Below are positions 61,772-64,000 of a stretch of 64,000 nt of DNA, piece after piece. The notes below the pieces were generated by a model. That model saw only the letters and a program-made list of their open reading frames with translations. It ran no database searches and was not told the origin of the DNA. Origin of the DNA: Phocaeicola massiliensis B84634 = Timone 84634 = DSM 17679 = JCM 13223 (GTDB lineage Bacteria > Bacteroidota > Bacteroidia > Bacteroidales > Bacteroidaceae); the NCBI RefSeq assembly GCF_000382445.1, contig NZ_KB905473.1, positions 581,043-645,042 on the forward strand, in the 5' to 3' direction. How positions within the stretch are numbered: position 1 is the stretch's first letter; each line of letters opens with the position of its first letter. The position numbers were made by a program, and so were the translations under genes.

Positions 61772-62620
61772 ATGAAAAAGTTAGTAATTTTATCATTGTT
61801 GTCTGTTGCCCTGTTGAGCTCTTGCGGTAACGGAGCAAAAAATGAGGCTATGAAGGCTCAGAATGATTCTTTAATGGTAGAACTGTCCAGCAGAAATGCA
61901 GAATTGGACGAAATTATGGGTGCATTTAATGAGGTTCAGGAAGGTTTCCGACAAATAAACGAAGCTGAAAACCGTGTTGATTTGCAGAGTGGCTCTATTC
62001 GTGAAAACAGTGCAAATAAGATAAAAGATGATATTCGTTTTATTAGTGAAAAATTACAGGCTAACCGCGAACAGATTGCTAAGTTGGAAGAGCAATTGAA
62101 GAACAGTAAATATAATTCTGCACAGTTGAAAAAAGCTATTGCCAATTTGACTAAGGAATTAGAGGCTAAACAACAACAGATTGAGACTTTACAGGCAGAG
62201 CTTGCTTCAAAGAATATTCGTATAGCAGAATTGGATGATGCAGTGGCCGGATTAAGCCAAAATGTAAGTGATTTGACAGCTGAGAATGAAGCTAAATCTG
62301 CTACTGTTGCCAGTCAGGATAAAGCTTTGAATACTGCATGGTTTGTCTTTGGTACAAAATCGGAATTGAAAGATCAGAAAATTCTTAAGAATGGTGACGT
62401 GCTTAAAAATGACGATTTCAATAAAGATTATTTTACTCAGATTGATATTCGTACAGACAAGGAAATCAAATTGTATTCAAAACGTGCAGAACTATTAACC
62501 ACTCATCCTGCAGGTTCATACGAATTGGTGAAGGATGCAAAAGGGCAGTTAACTTTGAAGATAACTAATCCTAGTCAGTTTTGGAGTGTATCAAGATACC
62601 TTGTTATTCAGGTAAAATAA
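61772..62620 (+). CDS. coiled-coil lipoprotein of unknown function
   Basis: A 282-aa lipoprotein: signal peptide with lipobox LLSSC (Cys18), followed by GNGAKNE. Residues 30-185 form long coiled coils with heptads such as LEEQLKNSKYNSAQLKKAIANLTKELEAKQQQIETLQAELASKNIRIAELDDAV. The C-terminal 95 residues are a compact beta-rich domain (WFVFGTKSELKDQKIL, IDIRTDKEIKLYSKRAELLTTHPAGSYEL). No enzyme motif. Such proteins are common in Bacteroides and probably sit in the periplasm. It may be co-transcribed with rsmI. Confidence 0.8.
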   Translation: MKKLVILSLLSVALLSSCGNGAKNEAMKAQNDSLMVELSSRNAELDEIMGAFNEVQEGFRQINEAENRVDLQSGSIRENSANKIKDDIRFISEKLQANREQIAKLEEQLKNSKYNSAQLKKAIANLTKELEAKQQQIETLQAELASKNIRIAELDDAVAGLSQNVSDLTAENEAKSATVASQDKALNTAWFVFGTKSELKDQKILKNGDVLKNDDFNKDYFTQIDIRTDKEIKLYSKRAELLTTHPAGSYELVKDAKGQLTLKITNPSQFWSVSRYLVIQVK

Positions 62621-62691
62621 AATAATATATAAATTATCCCGTAAAGGGGTTGCGTCTCAATCAGGCACAACCCCTTTTTTATAATTATTGA

Positions 62692-63387
62692 ATGTATATG
62701 TATAAGAGCATATTTATAGATTTGGATGATACGGTTTGGGCATTTTCCGAAAATGCCCGCGATACGTTTCAGGACATGTATGAAAAGTATCATTTTGAGC
62801 GATACTTTGACTCCTTTCATCAGTTTTATACCATATATAGTGGGCGAAATGAAATACTTTGGGGAGAGTATGGTGCCGGACATATCACAAAAGATGAGTT
62901 GAATGATATGCGCTTTTCTTATCCTCTGCAACAGGTAGGTGTTGAAGATAAAGCATTGGTAAAAGCATATTCGGATGATTTTTTTGCAGAAATAGTGTAC
63001 AAGAAGAAGACAATGCCTCATGCGGTTGAAGCATTGGAATATTTGTCTTCAAAATACAATTTGTATATCCTTTCCAATGGTTTTAGAGAGTTGCAAGAAC
63101 AAAAAATGCGTTCGGCGGGAGTTGATAAATACTTTAAAAAAGTAGTTTTGTCGGAGGATATCGGTGTGCATAAACCTTTTCCTGAAATATTTTACTTTGC
63201 GATGTCAGCCACTCAGTCAGAATTGCATACTTCTTTGATGATAGGGGATAATTGGGAGAATGATATAGCTGGTGCCAAGGATGCAGGGCTCGGACAAGTA
63301 TTCTATAATGTAAAAAAAACAACGAAGTTTTCTTTTCAGCCTACAGGGATAATAGAGGATTGGAATGAAATAGGGAAGATATTATAA
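62692..63387 (+). CDS. YjjG-family noncanonical pyrimidine nucleotidase
   Basis: A HAD-superfamily phosphatase of about 230 aa. Motif I is DLDDT (nucleophile and acid at residues 10 and 12), motif II is LSNG, motif III includes the HKP lysine and motif IV is IGDNWENDIAGAKDAG. YjjG dephosphorylates modified pyrimidine nucleotides such as 5-fluoro-dUMP in E. coli. A second ATG two codons in is an equally good start. Confidence 0.85.
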   Translation: MYMYKSIFIDLDDTVWAFSENARDTFQDMYEKYHFERYFDSFHQFYTIYSGRNEILWGEYGAGHITKDELNDMRFSYPLQQVGVEDKALVKAYSDDFFAEIVYKKKTMPHAVEALEYLSSKYNLYILSNGFRELQEQKMRSAGVDKYFKKVVLSEDIGVHKPFPEIFYFAMSATQSELHTSLMIGDNWENDIAGAKDAGLGQVFYNVKKTTKFSFQPTGIIEDWNEIGKIL

Positions 63388-63397
63388 GAGAAAACGA

Positions 63398-63448
63398 AGA
63401 GAGTGTCAAAGGCAAATTAATAAAAGCATTTTTGACACTCTCTTTTTT
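63398..63448. terminator. shared terminator between yjjG-like and susD-like genes
   Basis: A 13-bp stem AGAGAGTGTCAAA/TTTGACACTCTCT with T and A tracts on both sides lies between convergent genes. The arm GTGTCAAA again recalls the MITE-like ends. Confidence 0.8.
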
Positions 63449-63466
63449 GTAGTCGATGATTAACTG

Positions 63467-64000
63467 TTAGTTACCGCTAACTTTCAGTTCATCATTGTAA
63501 TCAGTTTCGTTCAAAGGAACATCCCATGTCCATTTGTTGGCGCCGCTTGCCGGAATAGTCGTAGCAATAGAGATGTGTGCATTGCCACCTTTGTCAAAGC
63601 CATTGCGAATGACATCACGATTCCAGCGTTTATAGTCGCTCCATGCAAAGCCTTCTCCCCATAGTTCAAGTTCACGATAGTCCATGATTTCGTTCCATAA
63701 CGCATCTCCGGTTTTGGTACAAGTATATTCTGCATTACGTCCGGAAGTAGCATTCAGCTCTACTAAAGCCGCCTGTGCAGCTGCTTCGTTGTTTAGGAAG
63801 TAGTTGGCTTCCGCTTCTATCAATACCATTTCGGAAGAACGGATAAAAGGTAAGTAACCTACACCCGGAGTGTCGAATACATAGAACTTTAATTGTCCTC
63901 CTAAGTACATATAACCAGCTTCATAAGGAGCAGTCAGTCCACTGACAGCCATCTTTTTACAATAAGCTGCGGCTTCATCCCATAGAGCATCGGCTTCTTT
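63467..64000 (-). CDS. SusD/RagB-family outer-membrane nutrient-binding protein, C-terminal part
   Basis: The last 177 residues of a gene that enters from the right edge; the 5' end is outside. SusD C-terminal landmarks are LPFIRSSEMVLIEAEANYFLNNEAAAQAALVELNATSGR, LWNEIMDYRELELWGEGFAWSDYKRWN and the ending WTWDVPLNETDYNDEL. SusD proteins are surface lipoproteins that cap a SusC porin and bind glycans. A susC gene is expected just beyond 64000. The substrate cannot be told from this part. Confidence 0.92.
   Translation of the reverse strand, partial: KEADALWDEAAAYCKKMAVSGLTAPYEAGYMYLGGQLKFYVFDTPGVGYLPFIRSSEMVLIEAEANYFLNNEAAAQAALVELNATSGRNAEYTCTKTGDALWNEIMDYRELELWGEGFAWSDYKRWNRDVIRNGFDKGGNAHISIATTIPASGANKWTWDVPLNETDYNDELKVSGN

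Overview
The window is chromosome from a gut Bacteroidales bacterium, most likely Bacteroides or Phocaeicola (P. vulgatus/dorei-like). Several signs agree. Promoters have the Bacteroidetes form TTTG-N19/20-TAnnTTTG, with few strong Shine-Dalgarno sites. MurF is fused to Alr, and there is a GldH lipoprotein, a SusD-type protein at the right edge and a surface lipoprotein with a C-K-D-x-D-D export signal. The island integrase resembles IntDOT and sits next to an RteC homologue. The species assignment is inference.

Layout. 1-1400 (minus): start of a nuo operon (nuoA, nuoB, 5' part of nuoC or nuoCD). 1511-6718 (minus): a small secreted protein, trkH/trkA potassium uptake and dxs. 6811-16190 (plus): GSCFA protein, murF-alr, a secreted unknown, a nuclease-helicase and an M48-like protein with a broken zinc motif. 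16449-20503 (minus): a uronate cluster of GatC-like PTS EIIC, an exported KduI and an ExuT-type MFS carrier. 21098-24586: two palindromic 25-bp inverted repeats that look like an invertible promoter switch, then an AraC-type HTH protein and an 890-aa surface lipoprotein. 24587-25941: gene-free stretch with terminators, a MITE-like repeat and 22-bp tandem repeats. 25942-33626: S9 peptidase, NahK-like sugar kinase, PiT phosphate transporter, purH. 33717-39405: mreB-mreC-mreD-mrdA-rodA, the rod-shape elongation operon. 39402-43441 (minus): metF, holB, a PSP1/RicT protein and gldH. 43637-50692: a phospholipase D protein and a three-gene RND efflux operon. 50922-52280: an IS1182-type transposase.

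52543-58960 is a compact genomic island at the 3' end of tRNA-Lys(UUU). It is bounded by 119-bp direct repeats (one mismatch) and carries arsR, arsE, arsF, arsG, arsC, an arsP-like permease, rteC and a tyrosine integrase. ArsR probably controls the ars genes through a perfect 17-bp-arm palindrome lying on its own promoter. 59136-64000 returns to core genes: AI-2E permease, tdk, rsmI, a coiled-coil lipoprotein, a YjjG nucleotidase and the C-terminal part of a SusD protein.

The most interesting signals are the candidate phase-variation switch ahead of the surface lipoprotein, the orphan PTS EIIC beside a signal-peptide-bearing KduI, and the small organoarsenical island. All function calls come from reading motifs; no database search was run.
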